Shown here: piece after piece, positions 10,471-22,059 of the stretch
Layout of the letters: every line of letters starts with the position of its first letter
Position numbering within the stretch: the stretch's first letter is position 1
Assembly (NCBI RefSeq): GCF_025698545.1
Contig: NC_068577.1
Coordinates: 23,577,250 to 23,641,249 of the forward strand
Direction of reading: 5' to 3'
DNA length: 64,000 bases
Source of the DNA: Gossypium raimondii
Taxonomy: Eukaryota; Streptophyta; Magnoliopsida; Malvales; Malvaceae
Program-made: the position numbers and the translations under genes
The notes under the pieces: generated by a model
Seen by the model: the letters and a program-made list of their open reading frames with translations, nothing else
Database searches by the model: none
Told to the model about the DNA's origin: nothing

Positions 10471-11227
10471 ATATGGTAAATTTCTTGAACTTTTAAAAAA
10501 AATTGCATATTAACTTACCTTTTGTTCAAGCCGTTTTGCAGATGTCCAAATATACAAAATTTTTAAAGGATTTATTATCAAATAAAAAGAAATTAGACAT
10601 ACTGTCCATTGTGGAACTGAATGAGGAGTGGTCAACCATTCTCTAGAACAAACTACCCACCAAGCTTAAAGATCCAGAGAGTTTTACTATCCCTTATTTT
10701 ATTGGTAGCTTATATGTTGAAAAATCTTTGGCTATTCTGGGTGTTAGTATAAATCTATTGCCTTATAAAATGTCCAAAAAACTTTTTCTCGAATAACCAA
10801 AATCCACTAGGATGAGTGTTCAATTAGCTGACAGACCAATTTAATATCATAGGGGTATTATTGAAGATGTACTTGTTAAAGTAGATAAATTCATATTCTC
10901 TATTGAGGTACCCATGATCTTAGGTCAACTAGTTTTAGCCACTGCTAGAACTATTATTTATGTGGGTAATGGTGAACTTGTGTTGAGGGTAGATGATGAA
11001 GAGGTTACTCTTCAAGCTTGTGATGCTGTCAGAGTTTCTAGTGAGCGAGATGTATTTTTCATTCTGTTGATGTTAGTAATCATACGGCTCAACATTCTTT
11101 GCAGGAAATCAATCATGAAGATGTGTTAGAACTATATCCTTTTCAAGGTGATGGAAATCAAGGGACAAATGAAAAGAGAATGGTGCAACTCGATGAATTA
11201 GATGAATGGCAAACAAAGGTTGATGAG
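10471..11227 (+). pseudogene. Athila-like aspartic protease joined to integrase tail by deletion
   Basis: Reading through frameshifts gives FVQAVLQMSKYTKFLKDLL, NKLPTKLKDPESFTIP, a SINLLPYKM stretch, DVLVKVDKFIFSIEVP and MILGQLVLATARTIIYVGNG (the family's ILGRPFLATARTII motif with RPF changed). Shortly after (about 11190) the sequence reads KRMVQLDELDEWQTKVDE, which belongs near the integrase C-terminus. RT, RNase H and the integrase core are therefore missing: a deletion of several kb inside pol is inferred. A solo LTR then interrupts at 11228. Confidence 0.78.
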
Positions 11228-12690
11228 TGATAACTCTTGAAAAGAGTTATATTTTATGCCTTTGGACCTAATTGTCTGTACTTAAGTACATCTAGTTGCA
11301 TTTTAGGACATTTCATTAGTATTTTTAGCATTGCATTAGAACTTGGGATGCGTTTAAATATCAGCTGCTTTTAATTGCTCGTGTAAAGGTTGTGTTTTGA
11401 TATTGGCAGGTGCAGGATGAGGAACAAGAAATAAAGGAGAGAAGTTTTGCCAGGGCAAAAGGGTGGTCAGATTGCCAGCCAATATGTCATGGCAATGCCA
11501 GAAAGGTGTCCAGTCAGCATTCAACACATATCAATTTCAGCCCAACTTTACTTGTACCAGATAGATTTACCTAGAAAATAGGAGAAGATAAATCTTGGGG
11601 CTATTGGAATTATCCTGAGAAAAAGAAAAATAGAGCAATTTAAAAAGAGGTAAAGGAGGAAACCCTAGGGCACGGAACTTTGGGTAGAGATCCTTAGGCA
11701 AATTAGAAGGTAGCGATTGAATAGAGATAGGGAGAAGAAAGGCACATACAACCCCTCTCAACCACCTCCGGACACTATGCAGCTAGAGTGTGGATTGGAG
11801 AAGCGAACGCTGTCTTCCAGACGTTCTTCCATTATTTCTAATATGTTCCTTCATGAATTACAATGATGAAAATGATGTTTGAGTTGAAATTTATTTGCCA
11901 AACTATGAGTTAAATCTCATAGGGTCGGGGCTACTTTGATGAAACTTTAACTGTCTTTAATGGTTGTAGTATAAATCTGAGTTATTTTCCTGTTTCATTC
12001 AATTATTTTATTCTTTATAATGTCTGTGAGCAATCCCTAGACATAGTCGACTGTACAACATACCCTTAAATTAATCTAAATTTTGAAAAGGTTGGATTAG
12101 TTTGACCGTGGTTGAATAATATGAGCAAGTACTCAATAGATACTTGTAGTATACTCTAGACATAGAGCAGCGATCATACAGAAGGTACAGTGCAGGGTGC
12201 CATATTAAATGACTATAGACACAGGCAAGGTAACTTGAGGATTTTGCTCTTGAAAGAGGCAGGCCACTTAAGAACTCTTTTGAGTAGTAGGTTAAATATG
12301 ATTTTGCTAAGGCATTGCTGACAGGAAAAGTAGATTCTTAGTAATCCTAACCTTCCCACTCAACATCGGATAATCCATTATCTTTCTCGTAGTAGTTTTT
12401 CCATAGCATTCTTAGTCGTTTATTTATTCTTTGCATATTATTCACATAATTATTATCATAATTACCATTGCATTTCCAAGTATTCATTAATTCCACATAT
12501 TGCATACATCATTATTCCTTTAAATTGTCACTGCATATTTACCATAGCTTTAGCATAGCATTAATCGCATTTTATTATAACAACTTGGCCACTTAGTGCC
12601 TCAATCTGATCCTCGTGGGAATGATATTCACTCATCACTTTATTACTTGATCCGACGTGTACACTTGCACAATTTGCATATCATATTCAC
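11228..12690 (+). repeat. Solo LTR, Athila/Tat-like, in the integrase tail
   Basis: It starts TGATAACTCTTGAAAAGAGT and carries TCGTGGGAATGATATTCACT near its 3' end, as Athila/Tat LTRs do. Integrase-tail codons stop at 11227 and resume after about 12700, so this is an insertion without an internal region, a solo LTR. Its first ~110 bp match the minus-strand fragment at 4103-4217. The right end cannot be fixed (12683 to 12700), because no clean 5-bp duplication is visible: GATGA at 11222 versus GATAA at 12695 is the best pair. Confidence 0.68.
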
Positions 12691-12699
12691 ACACGATAA

Positions 12700-12980
12700 T
12701 AAGAACCCGACAACGTCTAAAGAAGTAACAAAACAATGTCATGGTGTGCATGTAAAGAGGACGAACCAATTCAAAGTTAAAGACAAAAATGTTCCCTGAA
12801 GAGCTGAAATCGAGATGGTCAAGTCCGTTTGTGGTATGAAATATATTCCCATACGGAACCAATAAGGTAACTCATCCTGATTACTACAAATTCAAGGTAA
12901 AATGTCATCATCTCAAGCTTTATTTTGGTAGTGATATTGATAACGAGAAAGAGGAGCTCCGGCTCCAAAATCTGACTTAA
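12700..12980 (+). pseudogene. Athila-like integrase C-terminal tail
   Basis: Codons read TKQCHGVHVKRTNQFKVKDK, then GAEIEMVKSV (near frame), IFPYGTNKVTHPDYYKFKVK and HHLKLYFGSDIDNEKEELRL. This matches the extreme C-terminus of Athila-type integrases (FKVNGHRLKLYF-type ending). It is followed by the characteristic CTTCTCGGGAGGCAACCCGA at 13026. It closes the plus-strand Athila element's coding part. Confidence 0.78.
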
Positions 12981-13680
12981 TCGTAAGTTTGAAAAGAAAA
13001 GTCAAGCTTAGCCTATAAATAAGTGCTTCTCGGGAGGCAACCCGAGTGTTTTTATTATTATTTTATTTTTATTTAATTTTGTTGCATGCTTAGCTTCTTA
13101 TTTACCTAAATTTTATTTTTATTAATTCAAAAAAACAATAAAAAAAGTGTCACACGGTTTGGGGTAAACCACAAGGCCTAGTGACAAGGATGTGTAGCCT
13201 ACATAGTATGGGCACATAGGGGATAAAAAAATTAAGAGCTACACGGTCATAGAAAGGTACACGGCCTAGAAGCACGGCTGTGTGACCCACACACCCCTTG
13301 ACATGACTGTGGGCAAAGTGAATAATAAACTCACATGGCCTGAATGAATCACCACGGCCTGGCCCAAACACACGGGCGTGTCATGGGCCGTGTGACTACT
13401 AGAGCTAATTTTTTTATTTTTTATGGCACACACAGTCTATGTGAAGACATACAGCCTAATGACATGTTCGTGTGTCCCACACGCCCCTGTACACAGTCGT
13501 AGGAGAAACGAACGAAAATATCACACGATTTGGATATATCACACGACCTGGTGACATAGCCGTGTGTACCACATGGCCTAAACACACGAGCGTGTCACAG
13601 TCCAAGTGAATATAGGGCGTGTCACACGACCTTAAAGCACTTACATGGTTGCAGACACGGCTGTGTGGTGGATGATTATG
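12981..13680 (+). other. Post-pol spacer with ACACGG palindromic repeats
   Basis: Contains CTTCTCGGGAGGCAACCCGA (13026), then a T-rich tract. From 13145 to 13670 come about a dozen imperfect units built on CACACGG, GGGCCGTGTGAC and similar, which pair with each other. Open frames here are compositional. No gene is seen. Confidence 0.55.
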
Positions 13681-14954
13681 AGGGTATTATATTTATAATA
13701 TATATATGATAATTATAATATGTTAGTTAATGAATAAAATAAATGAAATAATAATATTAAATAGAAAATGTAGTAATAAAACATTAGAAACAAATAAATT
13801 AGTGGAGGGAGAACCAAAAGAAAAGAAAGAAAAAGAAAATTGAAGAACCCATCTTTTACATGCCAAAATTGGTTGGTATTATTTGATCCTCTTTTGCATA
13901 AATTTCTTGGTTTTAGAACCTTTAAATCATAAGCTAAATTGCCTATGTTGAAATTTTTAAAGTAGTTAATGTTGTGGAAAATGTCATCTTTGTGAAAGCT
14001 AAGTTTTTGAAGTTGTTTTGATAGATGTTGGGGTTAAATTGTTTAATCATGTGAAGTTTAGGGATTGTTTTGGAGGTTGTTCTTTGTGCTAGAAGTTTAG
14101 GTTGAATTACTAAGTTTTAGTGAGTAATTAAAATATTTTATACTATGGCTTTTGTTAGTATTAACTTTTAAGGAGTTAAATGCTATAAATTAAACAAGCA
14201 TGGTGTTAATTTATAAATTTCAAGAATTTAGGTATTGGTAATAAACCATATGTATATTTGTTAGCTATGGAAATTAAATGAAGATGTGATTTAAATATTG
14301 ATGTTAATGATTTAATTGTGTAATTGCCAATTGTTGAGGGCTAAATGTATAAATATGATTTTATGGTAGAATGTTAAATTGAATTATTGTGATTTTGAGT
14401 AAGTAATTGAATTAGACTTAGTATTTAAATCAAGAAATGAGTAAAACAATCATTAACCGAGGGAAAGAGAAAGTTATCGATTAATCAATCTCAATCATCG
14501 GAAACTATTTCATAGTCTCGAACTTAAATTTTCTATTAAATATTATTTATATACTTGATATACAATCTTATGAATATATATTTGAATGATGTTGTTAATT
14601 GATGAATGAGGAAATTATGGAAATAAATAATTGCAAATATCATTGATTTATCCAACTTGAGCTAGGCTCACTATTTATTTCGTTGGTTTATCCGACTAGC
14701 GTTGGGCACAACTTCTGTCAGTTTATCTGACTACTGCTGGGCATACATTTGTCGGTTTATCCGACTAGCATTAGGCACAAATATCGTTGATTTATCAAAC
14801 TTGGGCTAGGCTCACTATTTTTTTATTCGGTTTAAACGACTAACGTTAGGCGCAACTTCCGCCAGTTTATCTAACTAGTATTGGGTACACATTCGTCGAT
14901 TTATCTGACTAGCGCTAGGCGCAAACTCTTTCGTGGTTTATCCACTAGGCACCG
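13681..14954 (+). repeat. Older gypsy LTR, left part (5'-truncated)
   Basis: AT-rich LTR-like sequence ending in a minisatellite (14648-14950), interrupted at 14955 by a solo LTR. It appears to continue at 29800 (GCCATGTATCGATTGGACTA) and end at 31095 with GGGGTGTTACA. The true LTR start is not visible; the border with the Athila spacer is placed at the composition change near 13680. Continuity across 15 kb of insertions is inferred from the two target duplications, not shown by an empty site here. Confidence 0.5.
14648..14950 (+). repeat. Minisatellite with two-level periodicity in LTR
   Basis: About ten units of 25-35 bp share TTTATCCGACTAGCG followed by TTGGGCACA. A variant, TTTATCCAACTTGAGCTAGG at 14648, recurs as TTTATCAAACTTGGGCTAGG about 144 bp later, giving a higher-order repeat over the basic unit. 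Confidence 0.8.
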
Positions 14955-15199
14955 TGTAACACCCTTAACCCATATCTGTTGCTGGAATAAGGCTACGGAG
15001 CATTACCGAAAACTTTTAACTTAAAACATTCGATTACAATCATTTATAAAACACATCATATTCCATTCAAATACATGCATAACATCCCTTTTTCGAGCCC
15101 TTGAGGCCTTAGAAACACATTAGAAACGATTCAGGACTAAATTAAAAAAATTTAGAACTTTATGGAAAAAAGATAGAAAAATTCATAATACAAGAGTAA

Positions 15200-15370
15200 C
15201 ACGACCGTGTGGCCATTCGAAGTAGGGACACACAGCCGTGTTCCAGCCTGTGTCCGTGCCCGTGCAATTCTTTAACTTGGTACACACGGCCAAGCCACAC
15301 GCCTATGTGCCAGGCCATGTAACTCTCGAAATGCGACCTTTAAAAACCTACAGGGGACACACGGTCGTAT
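15200..15370. repeat. CACACGG-type palindromic cluster in solo LTR
   Basis: Several imperfect copies of ACACACAGCCGTGT, CACGGCCAAGCCACACG and related sequence, near the LTR end that carries TGTAACACCC. An equivalent cluster occurs at 58640-58865 in the sister LTR, so it is a fixed part of the family. Confidence 0.65.
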
Positions 15371-16390
15371 CGCATTTCATGTCATTCCTTTCACCCAAAA
15401 CATGATCACATATACAAGTCATTTGCACTTACATTCAAGCATTTAAAATGTACCTAAAACATGCATAATGATGCTAGATCATTATGGTATTTGTTCATAC
15501 AACCAATATGCCAAAAAGGCACCTCAATCGCAACAACCAAACATGTTTAATCTTTTGCATAGTTTAGCCATTAACCATCCATATTCTTTTAATATTTCCT
15601 TATCAAACTTACCATAATGATTACATACCAAAATTCACACACAATATACCAATTTGGCCATTCAAAACATATATCAACACTAAATCATTTCACCATTAGC
15701 CAACAAGCACCAAAATGCCAAAATATCATCAATCATAAAAACACATATATACATGCCAACATGACAATTAGTTCATCAATCAAAATACCATATTTACGGG
15801 CCAAACATAATGGCTATTTCATCACGTACCAAAACACCTATACATCTGCATATTTAACCATTTTCAATTAACTAGTTTCCATATCAAAAACATATCAAAA
15901 TGACCTTACCATTTGGACCACTTCTCACATGCATCAAAACCATTTAAAGGTTACCAATCTAGCCGCTTCCAAATGTTTCCAACAACCAACATATATACAT
16001 ACCAAATTAATGTCCAAATGTTCATTATTCAACCAAACATATTTGAGTAAATTCTATATCAAAACATGTCATAAATGATCATTTTTCAACCATGCCAACT
16101 CTTACCACTTTGGTCACAAACCATACATCAATTTAATCTTATAAACACTAACCATTATGCATCAAAGTGCCAAAAGCACACCAACCATCAAGGCATCAAA
16201 ATAACATAACTTTCACAAATTCAAAATAACATTTCATGCCAATATCATTAACTAAACCCAAGCATCAAAATCTACCGATAAAATCGATGGATAGTGTGAT
16301 GGATCTCTGACTAGCTTCCAACCTGATCGAGCTTCCGATAATCTATAAAGTAAGAGAAATATAATCACATAAGCAATGAATGCTTAGTAA

Positions 16391-16419
16391 CACTACACCA
16401 AAACAGGCTTTTAGCGGCG
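16391..16419 (+). repeat. CACTA left terminal inverted repeat
   Basis: Pairs with 23699-23727 in inverted orientation: the first 24 bp match exactly and 28 of 29 match overall. It starts CACTACACCAAAACAGG. CACTA transposase would cut at these ends. Confidence 0.95.
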
Positions 16420-16780
16420 CTTTTTTAGGCCTTTAGCAGCGCCAAAAAGCGCCGCTAAAATTAGTTGCGGCGCTTTTAGAAGCGCAGCAAAAAACGCCGC
16501 TAATGAAAGCGTCGCTAACTTTAACGGCGTTTTCAGAAATAAATGCCTCTAAAGATCATGACCTTTAGCGGCGTTTGTGGGAAAAGCGCCGCTAAAGACC
16601 ATGACCTTTAGCGGCACATTCCTACAAACGCCGCTAAAGACCATGACCTTTAGCGGCGTTTTTCCCACAAACGCCGCTAACTATAGGTCATAACTTTTAG
16701 TGGCGCTTATATTATAAACGCCGCTATAAAAATGACATTTAGCGACGCTTTTTCACAAACGCCACTAAAAACATAACTTT
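16410..16780. repeat. Left subterminal TTAGCGGCG array
   Basis: About a dozen copies of TTAGCGGCG or its inverse CGCCGCTAA (some with one change), many arranged as hairpins of about 30-40 bp such as the one around 16563-16598. The unit ACCATGACCTTTAGCGGCG recurs about every 55 bp. It is expected to bind the element's own transposition proteins. Confidence 0.88.
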
Positions 16781-17765
16781 TTAAAAAATTTTATTTAAAA
16801 AAAAATTATTTCTATGATAAATATTATATAATGTTTTATTTTTGATATTTAAAATTTAAACTACATACTTTTAAGGATAAAAAAATTTAATTAAATTAAA
16901 TTTTCTATTAAAATTTTAACTTTAAAGGTTAATATAAAATTAATGAATTTAAATTTAGAATTAAAATATTATGTTCAAACTCATGATCTATATTAACTCG
17001 GCCAAATATAAAAGAAGCTACAAAACACGTAATAATTAACAATCATGGTTAAAGAAGCTAGTATACAAGGTAGCTACAAAACCCTGTTTCAATAACACCT
17101 AATTCAAGTTCCGACTAAGATAAACGACCATGGAATGCAACATTAAATAACACTCTACTTGAAGAAATGCTAAGCCTTGGCTTTTCCAGCTTGAAGAGAT
17201 TGAATCCTCCACTACACCTTCAATATCTAAATGATGCAAAACGAAATGATCAGATAAACCAACAAACTTGGCAAACAACAGAGATGTTAAAAATAAAACA
17301 TATATATAGCCATTAAGGCTCAAAAAATAAATATAACAAAAAATTATGTGTAGCTTTAGTAGCAGGTTGAACCATACTAACAAACAATCTCAATCATAGC
17401 TCTTCCATGTGTCAGAAATAGGCATTCTTTCTAATGATTGTCTAAACTATTCAATTTTTTAACAAGGAACAATAGTATTAATTTGCAAAAGCGAGCGAAA
17501 CATCTTGCACTCATGCATTTAACGTTATATAGAAATGTCTTATATAGCATAAAAGAGAACTAAGGCACAGAAAAAAGAAGAACACCATAATAATTAAATT
17601 GATCATTGATATATTCAATTTTTCCAAGCTTTTCCATGAATCTGAAGGTTCATAACTCTATACGCATCATGTCTAAACATGATTCCAACATTGGTGCCAG
17701 ACTCAAGTATTTCAAGAAAAATAAAAAATCGTAGCAACATTTTCCAACAGAAGGGATAATTATAC
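16781..17765. other. CACTA interior, left, no recognised gene
   Basis: AT-rich; a minus-strand open stretch of 94 codons (17099-17383) is rich in Leu, Ile and Phe and resembles no family I know. It could be part of a captured gene's 3' end, since it lies downstream of the helicase-like exon, but nothing supports coding. Confidence 0.35.
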
Positions 17766-17897
17766 CTTGGTCAAGCAGTATATCGTCGCTCGTCTTGTCG
17801 ACCAACATAGCAAGTGGAGCACGTGTGTTGCCTTCCTCATCAAAGACAACCTTTGTCCCCACAGTCCTATGAACATTGATCTTGACTTTTTTCTTCA
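17766..17897 (-). pseudogene. Captured exon resembling the C-terminus of a DEAD-box RNA helicase (RH32/Dbp4 type)
   Basis: The minus strand encodes KKKVKINVHRTVGTKV followed by VFDEEGNTRAPLAMLVDK and TSDDILLDQ. The pieces KxKINVHRxVGTxVVFDEEGN and ALDQ-type endings are what I recall from the C-terminal region, outside the helicase core, of plant DEAD-box helicases of the Dbp4/DDX10 group, which act in ribosomal RNA processing. A GTATAA donor-like site follows the exon at its 3' side (17761-17765 on the plus strand). No helicase core motif (DEAD, SAT) lies nearby, so only an exon was captured. Alternative: a transposon-specific protein with chance similarity. Confidence 0.6.
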
Positions 17898-19314
17898 AGA
17901 TCCGTGTTCTTGACACGAAAATAAGAAAACCACTCAAAAGCGATTTCAAGTAATGGACTACAAATAAAACAAATCATTAAGGTAAAACTACCCGAGGCAT
18001 ACATAATTGACTAATGTAAAACGATCTACCTATTCCCGGAAAAAGAAAAACTAGAATCATGCAAGTTACCACATAACCGTAAGCTTATTAGCCAAAGCAA
18101 CTATATAAAAGAATTTACCATTTAACCTACTAGTACATAAATGAAATTATTTTTCATTATTGCAACTAATATAATCATAAATAATTTAAGAAAACAACTA
18201 AAAAACAACTCTTATCTACCTAAAGCATAAGAATTCAAAATCTTTTAGATTATTTGATAAATAAAATATTTTATCTTTCTTGCCAATAAAATAAAATAAA
18301 AAATAAGAATCAAATTAGTTCAACCCCAAGTCTTTAGTCAAATTTAATTAAACCTCAAGTTCTTTGTCAAAAGAAAAGAATACATATAAAAAACCAAGAA
18401 AACACATACCTAGTTTGATTGGCAAAACTTCGTTTTCTTTGGTAGGCGGCCATTGGGAAGATTAACAATTAATTAAGAAGATGAAAAGAGATAGACCTTG
18501 AAGAGTTTTTGCAAGCAAATTGATTAAACTTCTTCTATGTTCGAATTTTTTGATATTCGATTCTTGTTTTTATTTTATTTTATTTTATTTTCATATGAAA
18601 TATTATTATTTGAAGTACAAAATGTTTTCAGCAGCGATGAGAGAAACCCTTATCTACCTAAAGCATAAGAATTCAAACAAAGGAACTGAGCTTCACTGAT
18701 TATGTATAATTAACATATAAAATAGTACAAATTAAAACTAAAAAAATATTAACATATAAAATAAAAAAAATTTTAAATAAAAAAGTTTTTCTTTAATCAT
18801 GTGAGCCAGTCGCCCAATAAAACACAATTTACTTTTTCATACCTACTTACTGCTTACAGCTACTACTTTCTTTCTTTTTTTCCTTTCAAATCTTACAGAC
18901 AGCTACTAATTGAAGGTTGAATAATGCAACTAACAAACATAAATAATAATTCAATCGATTAACCAAATCCATGCTGTGGTGCAAGTCCAGTGGCCACATA
19001 CTTGCATGAATTGTTTACATTTTTCATTAAGTACTTAATTTCTAGATATTTTTCACTTGGATGAAAATTTCACTTCAATTTTTGTAAGAATCATTTACCA
19101 AGTTCACACATATATTGCTTGAATGAACCAATAATGAAAGACACACAGTTAACAAAGTTCACGATTACCATTAAGCATTAAATTACATGTAATTTATAAT
19201 AAAATGTTTGAATTTGAGAGTATATCATGTTGGTTTTCTCTATTTTTGCTTCTCCCAAAGAGCAGAGATCAAATATTACCTTATTTCATTATGATGGTTC
19301 TGCTTCATACTTAC
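17898..19314. other. CACTA interior, intron-like AT-rich stretch
   Basis: AT-rich, without recognised coding similarity. The phrase CTTATCTACCTAAAGCATAA followed by GAATTCAAA occurs twice (near 18211 and 18650), indicating a short internal duplication. Confidence 0.4.
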
Positions 19315-19398
19315 CTTTTCGAAAGGAGCTGATGCATTTATGGAAGGACTTGGAAGTCTTTGTGTCTTGTTGTATAATTCGACCATGTGAAATTTCAC
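19315..19398 (-). pseudogene. 84-bp exon-like segment, unidentified captured gene
   Basis: On the minus strand, TTACTCAG precedes an open 84-bp segment (28 codons exactly) encoding VKFHMVELYNKTQ and RLPSPSINASAPFEK, followed by GTAAGTATG. The acceptor and donor signals are near consensus and the length keeps frame, which is typical of a real plant exon. I do not recognise the protein. A second donor-like segment upstream (minus strand, ending CCAAAG before GTAACT at about 19540) could encode MQSTGLTKEPVTK. Confidence 0.5.
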
Positions 19399-19539
19399 CT
19401 GAGTAAGATAAAATAAAGGAATTGTCTCATCTATAAATCAAACTTGAAATGATATTCACATTTGTCAGTAGATAACATAATTTCTTTCCCCTTCTTCAGA
19501 CCACATGCCATAAGTCAGAAACATAACCATCGTAGTTAC

Positions 19540-20105
19540 CTTTGGTAACAGGTTCCTTTGTCAATCCAGTAGACTGCATTTCTAATATACAGACTTCAGG
19601 CTCCGTTTATCAATAAGTCGGAAGGATTATCAAAGAAAGGCTAAAAGACAAATAAGGCATGCAAAGATTTAATCACTTATAGCAAACTGGTTAGTTAAAT
19701 CCTGATGCTGAAGAAGCTCCCACTAAACTCCGATACTGCAAAAGGATAAACACTCATCATTTTAGAAGATGAGTAGTGAACAAAATGTTTGAGACTATTT
19801 TGCATAAAGCGCTCCATTTCCATGAAATAAAATAAGGAACTAGAATACAACACTAACCATGGTAAAAAATCAGAACAAGGCAGGCATATAGCTACAGAGT
19901 AGCCATCACACATGGCAGATATGCTTCAAGGAGCAAGCTTTAAATCAAACATATTAATTATAAACACTAAAAGATGTAATTTTTTTCTTTTCCTTGGAAC
20001 CAAAAACAAAAATTAAACATCATTTTTACTTACAAGAAGCAAACTGTAAAAATCCAAAATTCAAATTTATGAACTGCAAAGTAGCCCTAGAGAGTAACAA
20101 CATAC
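19540..20105 (-). pseudogene. Further exon/intron-like segments of captured gene(s)
   Basis: On the minus strand, TCCTTTTGCAG (about 19735-19745) precedes a short open segment, and another ends at 19540 with a GTAACT donor. A minus-strand open stretch of 72 codons (19695-19913) crosses the first acceptor and is probably not a protein. The layout suggests remaining introns, but exon identities are unknown. Confidence 0.35.
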
Positions 20106-20226
20106 ATAGAGGAACTTCTTAAGATCTCTTCCTGAAGCAATATCCCGCAAGACGGTAAAAGCCAGGTTAGTATCAAACCTAAGTGCTTCGGCAAACTCTA
20201 TAACTGGATCCTTAGGTATATGAAAC
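20106..20226 (-). pseudogene. Captured reticulon-domain exon
   Basis: The minus strand encodes KDPVIEFAEALRFDTNLAF followed by TVLRDIASGRDLKKFLY, then GTATGT, a donor-like site. The LRDIASGRDLKKFL segment is the start of the plant reticulon (RTNLB) domain just before its first hydrophobic hairpin. Reticulons shape tubular endoplasmic reticulum. The following membrane hairpins (GLWVLS-type) are absent, so only one exon is present. Upstream on the same strand are a TTATAAAATCC TATA-like stretch and a CT-rich leader (20440-20570), as if a promoter and first exon had been captured with it. Confidence 0.72.
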
Positions 20227-20419
20227 TTTTAATAAATTGACAATCCCAAAATTTATTCGCTTCAATAAAGAAAAAAAGAAAGTAATCTTTATTAGAGATA
20301 ATCGCATCCATTTAGTCAAAGATTCAGAGATTCAGAGCTAAAAGTGTCAAAAAAAAAACAGATTATGCACAAAACAAGGAATATTTCAGAGTTGAATAAG
20401 AGTGGGAAAAATAATGCAA

Positions 20420-20585
20420 GTTTCATGCCCTCCTATTGACAACCGTTCCACTCAGTACCCTTGCTTCGGTTGGGAAGAAACAGAGAGTTGAATAAGCTTT
20501 TGGGTTTTTTTCTTGGATGTGGGAAATTAGGGATTTTGAGCGGGGGGAGTTGGGGATTTCGGGGGCAGGGGATTTTATAAAATGG
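20420..20585 (-). promoter_or_regulatory. Possible captured promoter and 5' leader
   Basis: Minus strand: TTTATAAAATCCCC (about 20568-20581), then a C-rich leader and a CTCTGTTTCTTCCCAACCG segment at about 20470-20490. This lies about 250 bp upstream of the reticulon exon, with an intron-like stretch between. Inferred from layout only. Confidence 0.35.
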
Positions 20586-20599
20586 CTCTAAATTAAAGA

Positions 20600-21540
20600 A
20601 AAATAATTTTTTATGGCGTTTTTTATAAAAACGCCGCTATTGCATATCTTTTGCGGCGTTTTTCATAAAAACGCCATAAACAACTATTTTATTTGGAATA
20701 AAATGACACTGTTTGGCTATATAATTTTTTGTGGCATTTTTTATAAAAATGCAGCTATTACTTACCTATTACGGCGTTTTTCATAAAAACGCTGCAAAAA
20801 ATTTTTCATTTTGAACAAAATGACGCCGTTTTGCTATTCATAAAATTTTTTATTTTGTTTTTTATAAATTGATTTATTTTTTGCGGCGTTTTTATAAAAA
20901 CGCCGCTATTTCATTTTTAACAAAATGACGCCGTTTTTCTATTCATAAAATTTTTTATTTTGTTTTTTATAAATTGATTTATTTTTTGCGGCGTTTTTAT
21001 AAAACGCCGCTATTTCATTTTAACAAAATGACGTCGTTTTGCTATTCATAAAATTTTTATTTTGTTTTTATAAATTGATTTATTTTTTATGCGTTTTATA
21101 AAACGCCGCTATTTCATTTTGAACAAAATGACGCCGTTTTGCTATGCTAAAAATTTTTTATTTTATTTTTTTATATATTGATTTATTTTTTGCGGCGTTT
21201 GTCATAAAAACGCTGCAAAAAAAATTCATTTTTAACAAAATGGCGCCATTTTGCTATTCATAATTTTTTTTATTTTGTTTTTTATAAATTGATTTATTTT
21301 TTGCGGCGTTTTTTATAAAACGCCGCTATTTCATTTTGAACAAAATGACGCCGTTTTGCTCTGCTAAAAATTTTTTATTTTATTTTTTATATATATATTG
21401 ATTTATTTTTTGCGGCGTTTTTATATTGCTTACCTTTAGCGGCGTTTATCTTAAAAACGCCGCAAAAAATTATTTCATTTTGAACAAAATGACGCCGTTT
21501 TGCTATGCTAAAAATTTTTTATTTTATTTTTTATAAATTT
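20600..21540. repeat. Internal CACTA tandem array (about 100-120 bp units)
   Basis: Repeated modules join TTTTTTGCGGCGTTTTT and AAAACGCCGC hairpins to AACAAAATGACGCCGTTTTG and a TTTTTTATTTT tract. About eight modules are seen with variable spacing. The composition is that of the right subterminal region, so the array looks like an expanded subterminal zone. Confidence 0.85.
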
Positions 21541-22050
21541 ATTTTTATAAAATAGAAAAAAACAAGTACTCTCAAAATAAATATTGTATATTTTAATAAG
21601 AAAACAAATGATAAAATGGTTGTAATTAATTATTAAGTTAGAATTATCTAAATTAAATAATTACCTATATATCCATATCATTTTATTTCATTTTATTTTT
21701 GTATTTTTTCTTATAATTTGGTCCTCTCCAAAATAAATAATTATACATAAATATCCAAATCAATCTATTACTTTTTTAACTTATTTATTAATTCTATTTA
21801 AACTAATATTTAAATATATCAAATGGTTTAGATTATTTTTTTAAATACAAAAGCATTAATTAATTGTATAAAATTTTATCATTTAACAAATCTCAAGTAA
21901 ACCTTAACCTTAAACCCTCTAAATTAACCATTCAATACATATAAAGTCTATCTATTATATATCTCTTAAATAATTTAAACTATACTCATAATTTCAATAT
22001 ATTTGATTTATTATTATCTATTTTACAATTATATAAGAACATATTTACAA
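21541..22050. other. AT-rich spacer in CACTA element
   Basis: No coding similarity or repeats beyond poly-A/T tracts were noticed. Confidence 0.4.
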
Positions 22051-22059
22051 TATAAATTA

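Noticed and set aside
17099..17383. Membrane protein gene inside the CACTA element
   Set aside because: The hydrophobic composition follows from AT-rich DNA; no splice signals or family match.
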